A stretch of 64,000 nt of DNA from Bacteroidaceae bacterium (GTDB lineage: Bacteria; Bacteroidota; Bacteroidia; Bacteroidales; Bacteroidaceae), in the NCBI GenBank assembly GCA_017555845.1, contig JAFZFO010000013.1, positions 1-64,000 on the forward strand. Direction: 5' to 3'. Below, piece after piece: positions 51,549 through 58,453 of the stretch. Made by a program: the position numbers and the translations under genes. Below the pieces are notes generated by a model that was not told the origin of the DNA, ran no database searches, and worked only from the letters and a program-made list of their open reading frames with translations. Each line of letters begins with the position of its first letter. Within the stretch, counting starts at the first letter, position 1.

Positions 51549-52031
51549 TCAGATGGTGAGGTTGTTCTCCTCGCTCACTTTCACCGCAATGTTATATATG
51601 ATTGCGAAGACAACAAGCAATGCGGTGTATATCCATGTGTCGCCATTGATGACAAACGAAGCTGTGTTTCCGTCGAAAAGCAACGAGGTTGATACATTGT
51701 CACTGCAGTTCTCGCCAATGAAATAGCAGGCGGCTATGGCATACATTATTTTTGTGTTGATACTTGGGAAAAGCACTCCGTTTTTGATTGCCCCAAGCTG
51801 CTTGGCAAGGAATACCATGATGAGCGCGTAAAATGATGTCTTGAACAACAGGCGCCCAATGAATATTACCATTTGCATCGGGTACAAGTCCTCGTGCCAC
51901 TGGATGCAACCCTCGCCACTCTGCGTGCTGATGAAATAGCTCTGTGCGATTATCCATACGATGCTTGCTGCGCACAGCAATGATGCGAAGATTGTCACTC
52001 CCATCATTTTCTTGTAACTTTTTGTTTTCAT
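51549..52031 (-). CDS. DUF2975-like integral membrane protein (160 aa)
   Basis: This 160-aa protein has four predicted spans: VTIFASLLCAASIVWIIAQS, the next near residue 55 (MQMVIFIGRLLFKTSFYALI), KIMYAIAACYFIG near residue 95, and WIYTALLVVFAIIYNIAVKV near residue 130. It ends in SEENNLTI, the same closing pattern (K-x-S/K-E-x-x-L-T-I) as the next gene, so the two are distant paralogues in tandem. This layout is typical of DUF2975. It is the first gene of the cassette and has a good promoter. Function unknown. Confidence 0.72.
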   Translation of the reverse strand: MKTKSYKKMMGVTIFASLLCAASIVWIIAQSYFISTQSGEGCIQWHEDLYPMQMVIFIGRLLFKTSFYALIMVFLAKQLGAIKNGVLFPSINTKIMYAIAACYFIGENCSDNVSTSLLFDGNTASFVINGDTWIYTALLVVFAIIYNIAVKVSEENNLTI

Positions 52032-52074
52032 AAATCAATAGGTCTTTAGGTGTTAATTAAAATTGCCGGCAGTG

Positions 52075-52105
52075 CAAATGTAATACCGTTTTATCGAAAA
52101 ACAAT
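52075..52105 (-). promoter_or_regulatory. Promoter of the DUF2975/YozG cassette
   Basis: Minus strand: ATTG at 52105-52102, a 19-nt spacer, TACATTTG at 52082-52075. Upstream, ATCGTTTTTCTTT and ATTGTTTTTCGAT form a loose repeat that could be an operator. Confidence 0.5.
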
Positions 52106-52178
52106 AAATATTTAAAGAAAAACGATGTGTTTAATATTGTTTAACAATAAAGAGTGAGCAAGGGGCGGGAGCCGTGGG

Positions 52179-52210
52179 GTTGAAGGATAGATATATTTTT
52201 ACTATCTTCG
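52179..52210 (+). promoter_or_regulatory. Likely promoter of the PhnA-like gene
   Basis: GTTG at 52179-52182, a 20-nt spacer, TATCTTCG at 52203-52210; the ATG follows at 52235. Confidence 0.45.
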
Positions 52211-52234
52211 CGTAAAATCTAAAACTATATTGAA

Positions 52235-52564
52235 ATGACAGACATTCCAAAATGCCCCAAGTGTAATAGTGAATACACATATTTCGATGGTATGCTCTAT
52301 GTGTGCCCCGATTGTGCCCATGAGTTCAGTGCCGAAGATACAGTTGAAGAGACCCCCGATGTGGCGCGTGACAGCAACGGTGCCGAGTTGTTCGACGGCG
52401 ATGCAGTGACCGTAATCAAGGACCTTAAGGTGAAGGGCTCTTCAATGGTAATAAAGCGCGGAACAAAGGTAAAGAGCATTCGTCTTACCGAGAACCCTGA
52501 GGAGGTTGACTGCAAGATTGACGGCAGCAGCATTGTACTGAAGACCTGTTTCCTCAAGAAGTAA
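52235..52564 (+). CDS. PhnA/YjdM family zinc-ribbon protein
   Basis: This 109-aa protein has an N-terminal zinc ribbon with two CxxC pairs (KCPKCNSEYTYFDGMLYVCP, then CPDCAHEF) and a C-terminal SH3-like domain (VKGSSMVIKRGTKVKSIRL). This is the layout of PhnA/YjdM proteins, annotated historically with alkylphosphonate use but without a proven reaction in most bacteria. Start and length are normal. It is followed at 26 nt by an HD-type hydrolase gene and is probably co-transcribed with it. Cytosolic. Confidence 0.88.
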   Translation: MTDIPKCPKCNSEYTYFDGMLYVCPDCAHEFSAEDTVEETPDVARDSNGAELFDGDAVTVIKDLKVKGSSMVIKRGTKVKSIRLTENPEEVDCKIDGSSIVLKTCFLKK

Positions 52565-52590
52565 GACTCTGCAATCAACTTGCTAGGTTG

Positions 52591-53106
52591 ATGGAAAAGG
52601 ATACAGACTCATTAATTAATAAGGTAAAGGAGTTCTCAATCAATGGTTGGGCGCTTGGCGTGTGCCATGGTATCTCGCATTGGGAGCGGGTGGAACGCAA
52701 CGGCCTGCTGTTGGCTACCGACGAGGTGAACAGGACTGTTGTTCGCCTCTTTGCCTACTTGCACGACAAGTGGCGCGTTGACAATTGGGAGGATCTTGAG
52801 CACGGCAAGCGTGCTGCCGAGAACCTGCCGGCACTGCGCAGCACATTGCTTGAATGTCTCACGGATGATGAGTTCGAGTTGCTACGCACGGCGTGCGAAT
52901 TGCACACTGTGTGCCACAGCACCGGTAACCAAACAATCGATGCTTGCTTTGATGCCGACAGGCTGGACCTTATGCGTGTGGGTATAATCCCAGACCCTGA
53001 TAGAATGGCTACCGAACGTGGCAGATACTATGCCGCTAACATGGAGCAGTTCTATGCCGTCACCGGTATGAAGGAGGATGATTACTATTTCTTTGACGAG
53101 GAGTAA
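52591..53106 (+). CDS. HD-domain phosphohydrolase-like protein
   Basis: This 171-aa protein starts at the ATG at 52591 (the TTG one codon earlier is not needed). It has the HD-superfamily layout: His in CHGISHWERVERNG near residue 30, the His-Asp pair in FAYLHDKWR near residue 55, His in CELHTVCHS near residue 110, and the final Asp in DADRLDLMRVG near residue 128. These would bind one or two metal ions for phosphate-ester hydrolysis. The substrate is unknown; nucleotides are common in this fold. It follows the PhnA-like gene by 26 nt and is followed by a hairpin. Confidence 0.75.
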   Translation: MEKDTDSLINKVKEFSINGWALGVCHGISHWERVERNGLLLATDEVNRTVVRLFAYLHDKWRVDNWEDLEHGKRAAENLPALRSTLLECLTDDEFELLRTACELHTVCHSTGNQTIDACFDADRLDLMRVGIIPDPDRMATERGRYYAANMEQFYAVTGMKEDDYYFFDEE

Positions 53107-53129
53107 TACTAAACGATATGAGAATATAA

Positions 53130-53167
53130 ATAGGACATAAGGCTGTAGATTTGGCCTTATGTCCTAT
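53130..53167 (+). terminator. Probable terminator hairpin
   Basis: 14-bp stem ATAGGACATAAGGC / GCCTTATGTCCTAT with a 10-nt loop, 23 nt after the stop. Only a short T content follows. Confidence 0.65.
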
Positions 53168-53212
53168 TATTGTTAAAGTAAACTAAATATAACATATTGG
53201 CCTTGAAAAGGT

Positions 53213-53244
53213 ATTGACAACCCTTGTTTGTGATTGTATATTTG
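53213..53244 (+). promoter_or_regulatory. Likely promoter of the hypothetical lipoprotein gene
   Basis: ATTG at 53213-53216, a 20-nt spacer, TATATTTG at 53237-53244 (perfect -7 match). The ATG follows at 53290. Confidence 0.5.
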
Positions 53245-53289
53245 TGTGAAACGAAGAAGAATCTTAAAATCAAGTAACAAACACAACAA

Positions 53290-53784
53290 ATGAAAGTGTT
53301 AAAACTCGGTTATGCAGCAATTGTTTTTACGCTTCTCTTTACCATTTTTACAAGTTGTAGTGAGGACAAGAAACAAACTTTTTACTTTACCCTGGATGTT
53401 TTGGGGTTGTTAAGGGTAAAAGAGCCAATGATTGATATCCCACTTGGAAAACAAGAAGCAGGTAAGGTGTTCTCATTTGCAGACTACTGCGAAGAGGAAT
53501 ATGACAGCATCTTTTTGGTGTATTCATATTTCAATATAGAAAGAGAAGATTTTCTCAATTTGAAAATGTCGAATAGATTAAGAAGAAAATGCGATAACAA
53601 CACCAATTTTGATTCATTCAATACACTACTTTTTGTACGCGACGGCACCGTTAAAGCCTATTCTAGAATAGAATGCATTGATGCCGATTTTGATTGTAGA
53701 GAGGTAGAAGAGCATTATGTTTTCCCTTTTAAACAAAAGTTTGCATTAGACACAGAAAGGCTTATTCGTTTATACGGGGAATAG
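53290..53784 (+). CDS. Hypothetical lipoprotein (164 aa)
   Basis: A signal peptide with lipobox FTSCSED places the acylated Cys near residue 23 of this 164-aa protein. The mature part has alternating strands and charged turns (ITIEREDFLNLKMSNRLRRK-like text near residue 85) and the closing pattern VEEHYVFPFKQKF. I recognise no domain. Low GC and AT-rich codons resemble the next gene and the BspA-linked small genes, and differ from the housekeeping genes; acquisition by transfer is possible. A 51-nt gap leads to the next hypothetical gene on the same strand, so they may form a two-gene unit in the periplasm. Confidence 0.65.
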   Translation: MKVLKLGYAAIVFTLLFTIFTSCSEDKKQTFYFTLDVLGLLRVKEPMIDIPLGKQEAGKVFSFADYCEEEYDSIFLVYSYFNIEREDFLNLKMSNRLRRKCDNNTNFDSFNTLLFVRDGTVKAYSRIECIDADFDCREVEEHYVFPFKQKFALDTERLIRLYGE

Positions 53785-53835
53785 TGTTTTGCCATGTTTT
53801 AGCACAAAACAGATTAATAGAATGACAACTATAAT

Positions 53836-54480
53836 ATGAAACGTATCTTTTTAACAGTACTCTTGTTTAATTTGTTGCTTACTACAACTGTAGCGCAAAA
53901 CTTTCCTGTTGATACGGCAAAACTCAACAATGCGTATGCCGCACTTGTAAAAGAACTGCAGAATGTACGCAGGCAAAAAGACTTCTTTAGTGCATTTCCA
54001 AGTTGTTGGAATGATTTTTATTCCACATACAGATATTGCGATAAAGATGGTTACGATTTGTCAATGTACAATCATGCATATGATCACATACAGGCTCTTG
54101 GCATTTGCACTGCGATAAATGACACTGTATTTTGCAATAGACTAATAGCATTGTCTGTTGGGGCATCACTTGATGCGGATGCTCCAAACCATCTGCAAAC
54201 GTTACTGCACAATACAATGCAAGAGAAAAATGATGTATTTTTATATCGCTTGTCAAAAATTGAGAAAGGACATCAGATGCAGTTTTGGCAATTTTATTGG
54301 TCAAGCATAACAGATAGTCAAGATGCGAGAGAAGAATACGTAGAATTATACAACAGAAATAAGGCTGAATACCCGGATATGATGAATATAATGTCCTTTG
54401 CTTTTGATTTCTTTAACAATGGGGTTGTTTATATTTCGCATTTTGAAAATAGTGATAATGGTGTTGAAAGTTCGGAATGA
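53836..54480 (+). CDS. Hypothetical exported protein (214 aa)
   Basis: Residues 1-20 (MKRIFLTVLLFNLLLTTTVA) are a signal peptide cleaved before QNFP. The mature protein is mostly helical by composition, with several aromatic residues (CWNDFYSTYRYCDKDGYDLS near residue 60) and no known domain. It has no lipobox, so it should be periplasmic or secreted. It follows the AT-rich lipoprotein gene by 51 nt, and both share low GC, suggesting they were acquired or evolved together. The 3' flank to 54634 has no further gene. Function unknown. Confidence 0.65.
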   Translation: MKRIFLTVLLFNLLLTTTVAQNFPVDTAKLNNAYAALVKELQNVRRQKDFFSAFPSCWNDFYSTYRYCDKDGYDLSMYNHAYDHIQALGICTAINDTVFCNRLIALSVGASLDADAPNHLQTLLHNTMQEKNDVFLYRLSKIEKGHQMQFWQFYWSSITDSQDAREEYVELYNRNKAEYPDMMNIMSFAFDFFNNGVVYISHFENSDNGVESSE

Positions 54481-54602
54481 TATACTGATAATGGGGATGT
54501 GAATATAAATGTTCTTGCAATTGTAAATGTATACAGTCAATGATGTCTTCTTTATTTAACAAAAAATAATCACCATTTTTCTTTGAAAATGTGAAAGCTT
54601 GT

Positions 54603-54610
54603 TATCTTTG
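54603..54610 (+). promoter_or_regulatory. Likely -7 element for the nitroreductase gene
   Basis: TATCTTTG, 24 nt upstream of the ATG at 54635. A TTTG lies 17 nt further upstream, slightly short of the usual spacing. Confidence 0.45.
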
Positions 54611-54634
54611 CGAGGTATATAAATCTTAACGCGT

Positions 54635-55312
54635 ATGAATTTATTCAAGACTTTGGCTTGTGGCTTGTCGTTGGTGGCGGCTGTGGCGTGTGGTGGTGAT
54701 AATGACTGCAAAAAAGAGTGTAATGGTGGCGACTGCGCTACAAAGTGTACAAAAAATGAGTGTATGGAAAAGAGTGAATGCAAAAAGAATGCGGCTATTG
54801 AGAACATCATGTCACGCCGCAGTATAAGGAACTATAAGCAGCAGGCTGTGCCTCGCGAGGTGTTGAACCAGATTATGGAGTGTGGCGTGAATGCACCCAA
54901 TGCATTGAATCGCCAGTCGTGGGAGGTGCGCATTGTTGACAATCCAGAGTTACAGGCGCAGATTAAGGAGGCTATGATGGCTACAGGCAACGAGCGTGCT
55001 GCAGGCTGTTTCTACAATGCTCCGGTGTGGGTGTTCATTGCCCAGGACAGCGCTTTCCCGTTTGCTGCGTATGACTGTGGATTGATGGCCGAGAACATGA
55101 TGCTTGCTGCCAATGCAATGGGTGTTGGCTCGGTGTGCCTTGGTAGCCCTGTGTTCATGATCAAGGAGAGCCCAATGAAGGATGCTGTGCTTGAGAAACT
55201 CGGCTTCAGTGAGGGCTATGAGCTTTGCCTGTGTATCTCAATGGGTTATCCCGAGGGTGAGACGCCCGAGGCGAAGCCAAGGGATCTTAACAAGGTGAAG
55301 TTTGTTGATTGA
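54635..55312 (+). CDS. Nitroreductase-family protein with lipoprotein signal and Cys-rich linker
   Basis: The C-terminal 170 residues of this 225-aa protein are an FMN-dependent nitroreductase fold: MSRRSIRNYKQQAVP near residue 60 (FMN phosphate contact), NAPNALNRQSWEVRIV, and GVGSVCLGSP near residue 165. Such enzymes reduce nitro groups, quinones or flavins using NAD(P)H. The N-terminus is odd: a signal peptide ending in a lipobox-like VAACG, then about 35 residues with six cysteines (DCKKECNGGDC, KCTKNEC, SEC). Export would put a flavoenzyme in the periplasm, where NAD(P)H is absent, so another electron donor would be needed. The Cys-rich part might bind a metal or cluster; this is inference. 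Confidence 0.8.
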   Translation: MNLFKTLACGLSLVAAVACGGDNDCKKECNGGDCATKCTKNECMEKSECKKNAAIENIMSRRSIRNYKQQAVPREVLNQIMECGVNAPNALNRQSWEVRIVDNPELQAQIKEAMMATGNERAAGCFYNAPVWVFIAQDSAFPFAAYDCGLMAENMMLAANAMGVGSVCLGSPVFMIKESPMKDAVLEKLGFSEGYELCLCISMGYPEGETPEAKPRDLNKVKFVD

Positions 55313-55333
55313 GAAACTTTGTGTGTGAGATAA

Positions 55334-55368
55334 CGAGAATAGGATAGCTTGTGGCTATCCTATTCTTG
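55334..55368. terminator. Bidirectional terminator
   Basis: Perfect 13-bp stem AGAATAGGATAGC / GCTATCCTATTCT with a 5-nt loop and a T run, between the nitroreductase and glutaminase genes. Confidence 0.85.
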
Positions 55369-55370
55369 TT

Positions 55371-56360
55371 TTATACAGGAGCGGGTTGGTGCTCTACCAT
55401 CACGGCGCGTTCGCCGTTGAAGATGTGGAGCCGCAATTCTTCCATGATGTAGCGTATGGCAAGCTGGGCTTTCACGGAGTTGCCTGCCTTGTCAATTGGC
55501 GGCGCGAATGCGGCTATACCAAAGATACCGGGAAGTACACCTATGATACCGCCGCCCACGCCTGATTTGGCAGGTATGCCTGTCCTGAACATCCAGTCGC
55601 CTGTGTATTCATACATTCCCACACTGGCAATCATGGATGTTATCTTCTCGCTGAGTGCAGCAGGGAAGACTCTCCTTTTTGTCACAGGGTTATATCCGCC
55701 GAAAGCAATGGTCGCTGCCATGGTAGAGAGTTGTGTGGCTGTCACGCCCAGTGAGCATTGGCGAGTGTACAGGTCGAGCGACATTTCGGGGTCGTCATAT
55801 ATGCGGTCGTAACCCTTAAGCAGCCACGCGATGGCGCGGTTGTTGTGGTTGCTTACGCTCTCGGACTTGTAGAGCTCGTTTATCAGCTGTGGTTCACTGC
55901 CACACAGCTCGGTAATATTCTGCACCATTGTCTCCCACTTCCCGCGGCTGTTTCCAACCGGGCAAACCATACTCACGGCAGATATAGCCCCTGCATTTAC
56001 CAAAGGGGTAGAAGGGTGCTCGTTCTCGAGCAGTATCGCCAGTATGGAATTGAATGGCATTCCGGTTGCGTCTGCACCAATCATGTCGATGATTGTTTCG
56101 GGTCCGTACTCCTTGAGCACCAGCAGTGCTGTTGCCACCTTGGATATTGACTCAATGCCGAACCGATAGTTACAGTCACCCACTGTGAGTACCTCGCCAT
56201 CCTTCAGGCAAATTGATATGCCGAAAAGGTCTTTGTCTACATTGGCAAGATATGGTATGTAATCGGCATTCTTGCCGCTGGTGTTTCCTTTGAAACGCCT
56301 GTATGCCTCATAGAGGGCTGCCTTCAGTTCCTCGCGTGTTATCCTTCTATCCCTGTCCAT
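55371..56360 (-). CDS. glsA: Glutaminase A
   Basis: This 329-aa serine-dependent glutaminase has a beta-lactamase-like fold and hydrolyses glutamine to glutamate and ammonia. Catalytic Ser-x-x-Lys is in the motif GIESISKVATALLVL near residue 90. NAGAISAVS near residue 145, the Tyr/Lys/Asn positions after it, and the Gly-rich IPAKSGVGGGIIGVLPG near residue 265 are typical of GlsA/YbaS. Length is normal (about 305-330). The glutamate decarboxylase gene lies upstream on the same strand, across a repeat region. Together they would convert glutamine to GABA with release of ammonia and uptake of protons, an acid-resistance pathway known in gut bacteria. Confidence 0.95.
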   Translation of the reverse strand: MDRDRRITREELKAALYEAYRRFKGNTSGKNADYIPYLANVDKDLFGISICLKDGEVLTVGDCNYRFGIESISKVATALLVLKEYGPETIIDMIGADATGMPFNSILAILLENEHPSTPLVNAGAISAVSMVCPVGNSRGKWETMVQNITELCGSEPQLINELYKSESVSNHNNRAIAWLLKGYDRIYDDPEMSLDLYTRQCSLGVTATQLSTMAATIAFGGYNPVTKRRVFPAALSEKITSMIASVGMYEYTGDWMFRTGIPAKSGVGGGIIGVLPGIFGIAAFAPPIDKAGNSVKAQLAIRYIMEELRLHIFNGERAVMVEHQPAPV

Positions 56361-56399
56361 AAAATTTTCTTGTTATTGTTTTTTTTGTTGTAATTGCCT

Positions 56400-56603
56400 G
56401 TTGTGCGAATTGTCATACTGAGCGTAGCGAAGTATCTTTTTTGAGACACATAGATCCTTCACATACGTTCAGGATGACAAACATTTCGTTTTTACCTTTA
56501 ACCACACTTCGTGTGCTTGAACCTCGACTGCGCTCGTTGCAAGAACTCAAGCGAGCTTGGTTCTAACTCGCTTGCACGAGCTTTCACCTTTAACCTTTTA
56601 CCT
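56400..56603. repeat. Dispersed repeats between glsA and gadB (family A and B copies)
   Basis: GCGAAGTATCTTTTTTGAG, then ATCCTTCACATACGTTCAGG (family A) lie at about 56430-56475. CCACACTTCGTGTGCTTGAA followed by CTCAAGCGAGCTTGG (family B) lies at 56500-56560. Tandem ACCTTTAACCTTT units at 56585-56610 supply the gadB stop codon. Confidence 0.6.
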
Positions 56604-58031
56604 TTAACCTTTACCGGTGTGGGTGTATACCGTTCCCTTGACCTTGATGTTGCTCTCGATGCTCAGGCGCGACGGTGTGGGGTACTGCAGTTTCTCAAGT
56701 TCGGCTACTGCTGCCTCAATGTCGCCAAGCAACTGGTCGGCCATGTCGCGGCTGAATCCCTGGCGCACCACAATGCGCATCACGATGGTTGTCTCAAGTG
56801 TCTTTGGCAATGTGTAGGCCGGTACCATCCAACCGTTCTGGCGCAGTTTGTCCTGCAAGTCGTACAGCGTCCACTTGGCCTGCTTTGCATGCTCCTTCTT
56901 CATCTCCCAGATGAAGAGCGGGTTGCACACCTCGGTGCTGTAGTTCTGGAATGGCTTCATCTTGCCAATGGCGCTATGCAGGTACTTTGCCACCTCCATT
57001 GAGTTGCTCTGTATGTCCTTGTAACCCTCGAAACCAAGACGTATGAACTGGTAGTACTGTCCAAGGATCTGTGCTGCAGGGCGCGAGAAGTTAAGGCCCA
57101 CCTGTGTGACATCGGCACCAAGATAGTTGACACTGAACGACATGCTGTCGGGGAGGAACTTCTTGTCTTTCCAAATAACCCAACCCAAGCCGGGGTATAC
57201 AAGACCGTATTTGTGGCCGCTGGTGCTGATGGAGAGAACCCATTTCAGGCGGAAATCCCACTCAAGTCCGGGGTTGATGAAAGGCATAATGAAACCGCCC
57301 GATGCTGCATCCACGTGGATGGGGATGTCGTAGCCTGTCTTCTTGTTGTACTCCTCGAGTGCATCGTTGAGGGCCTTGACATCGTCGTTGAGTCCGGTCC
57401 ATGTCACGCCCATGATGGGGACAACGCAGATGGTGTTCTCGTCGCACATGGCAATGGCGTCCTTGGGGTCGAGGGTGAGTTTCTCGCTGCTGAGGGGTAC
57501 GGTGCGCATCTCAATCTGCCACAGCTGCGCGAACTTTTCCCATACCACCTGGTATGCTGCCGAGATTACAAAGTTTGGCTTGTCGCATGGCTTGCCCTGG
57601 GCTGTGCGGCGCTTTTTCCATCGCTGCCACGCCGCCACGCCACCAAGCATGCAGGCTTCGCTCGAACCTATGCCCAATGCTCCGGCTTTCCATTTGGCCT
57701 GCTCGGGGCTGTTCCACAGGTTGGCGATGATGTTGATGCACTTGGCACACATCACTGCTACACGCGGATATTCGGTCTCGTCGATGTAGTTGATGTCAAT
57801 GGCATCGTTCATCAGCTTGGTGGCGTAAGGATCCATGTATGTTGTCACAAACGTCGCCATGTTCAAGCGTGGTTGAGTCTGTGCGATTGTCTCGTCCTTT
57901 ACCATACGGTAGGCAATCTCAGGGGTGGTGGGATGCTGCGGTATTTTGTCGCATGGTGCACTCTTGAGCATCTCCTCCGAACCGAATACCGATGTGGTCA
58001 CTGTTGTCTTGCAATTTTCCTGTTTCATCAT
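56604..58031 (-). CDS. gadB: Glutamate decarboxylase
   Basis: This 475-aa PLP enzyme converts glutamate to GABA and CO2, consuming a proton. The PLP lysine is in SISTSGHKYGLVYPGLG near residue 280. The cofactor-binding HVDAASGGFIMPF lies near residue 243, and GIGSSEACMLGGVA is near residue 125. Length fits GadA/GadB. The C-terminus ends in NIKVKGTVYTHTGKG, close to the autoinhibitory His-containing tail of GadB, so pH control may be kept. Two start codons lie in tandem (58031 and 58028). The glutamate/GABA antiporter GadC is not in the window; a separate gene would have to supply it. Downstream, glsA provides glutamate. Confidence 0.96.
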   Translation of the reverse strand: MMKQENCKTTVTTSVFGSEEMLKSAPCDKIPQHPTTPEIAYRMVKDETIAQTQPRLNMATFVTTYMDPYATKLMNDAIDINYIDETEYPRVAVMCAKCINIIANLWNSPEQAKWKAGALGIGSSEACMLGGVAAWQRWKKRRTAQGKPCDKPNFVISAAYQVVWEKFAQLWQIEMRTVPLSSEKLTLDPKDAIAMCDENTICVVPIMGVTWTGLNDDVKALNDALEEYNKKTGYDIPIHVDAASGGFIMPFINPGLEWDFRLKWVLSISTSGHKYGLVYPGLGWVIWKDKKFLPDSMSFSVNYLGADVTQVGLNFSRPAAQILGQYYQFIRLGFEGYKDIQSNSMEVAKYLHSAIGKMKPFQNYSTEVCNPLFIWEMKKEHAKQAKWTLYDLQDKLRQNGWMVPAYTLPKTLETTIVMRIVVRQGFSRDMADQLLGDIEAAVAELEKLQYPTPSRLSIESNIKVKGTVYTHTGKG

Positions 58032-58361
58032 TCTTCAATATTTAATGGGGTTTATAAAAAGGTAATGTAAAAATGGAACATTGCACTCTGTGATAGGGTT
58101 CACTCTTTTGTATTTTTTATGACATGACCATTCTCGTGTATTCCTTATATATGGAGTTTGTTGGTGTGTGTAATTTTTACACAATTTGAGATATTGTTGT
58201 AAAGGCTGTACTTTATCTGGTCAATCAGGTTGCTTATTTTTGATGTATGGTGTTTTTTTACCATGGAATTTTGCCTTTGTCTCATTTTTGAATGATTTAA
58301 TACACTGTTGAAATGCTTTAAAAGTCTAATTTTAGGCCTATTTTTTTTTTCTGAATTTTGG

Positions 58362-58392
58362 TTTGATTTTGAACAAAGATTGTTTATATTTG
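58362..58392 (+). promoter_or_regulatory. Consensus promoter of the fimbrial/surface operon
   Basis: TTTG at 58362-58365, exactly 19 nt, TATATTTG at 58385-58392. This is a full match. The gap from 58032 holds no gene, and the leader from about 58399 to the ATG at 58454 is short. Confidence 0.65.
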
Positions 58393-58453
58393 AAAACCAC
58401 GCCTCTTGAAAAGAGGGGGTTTGTAATGTTTATAGATTAAAAATAACAATATT

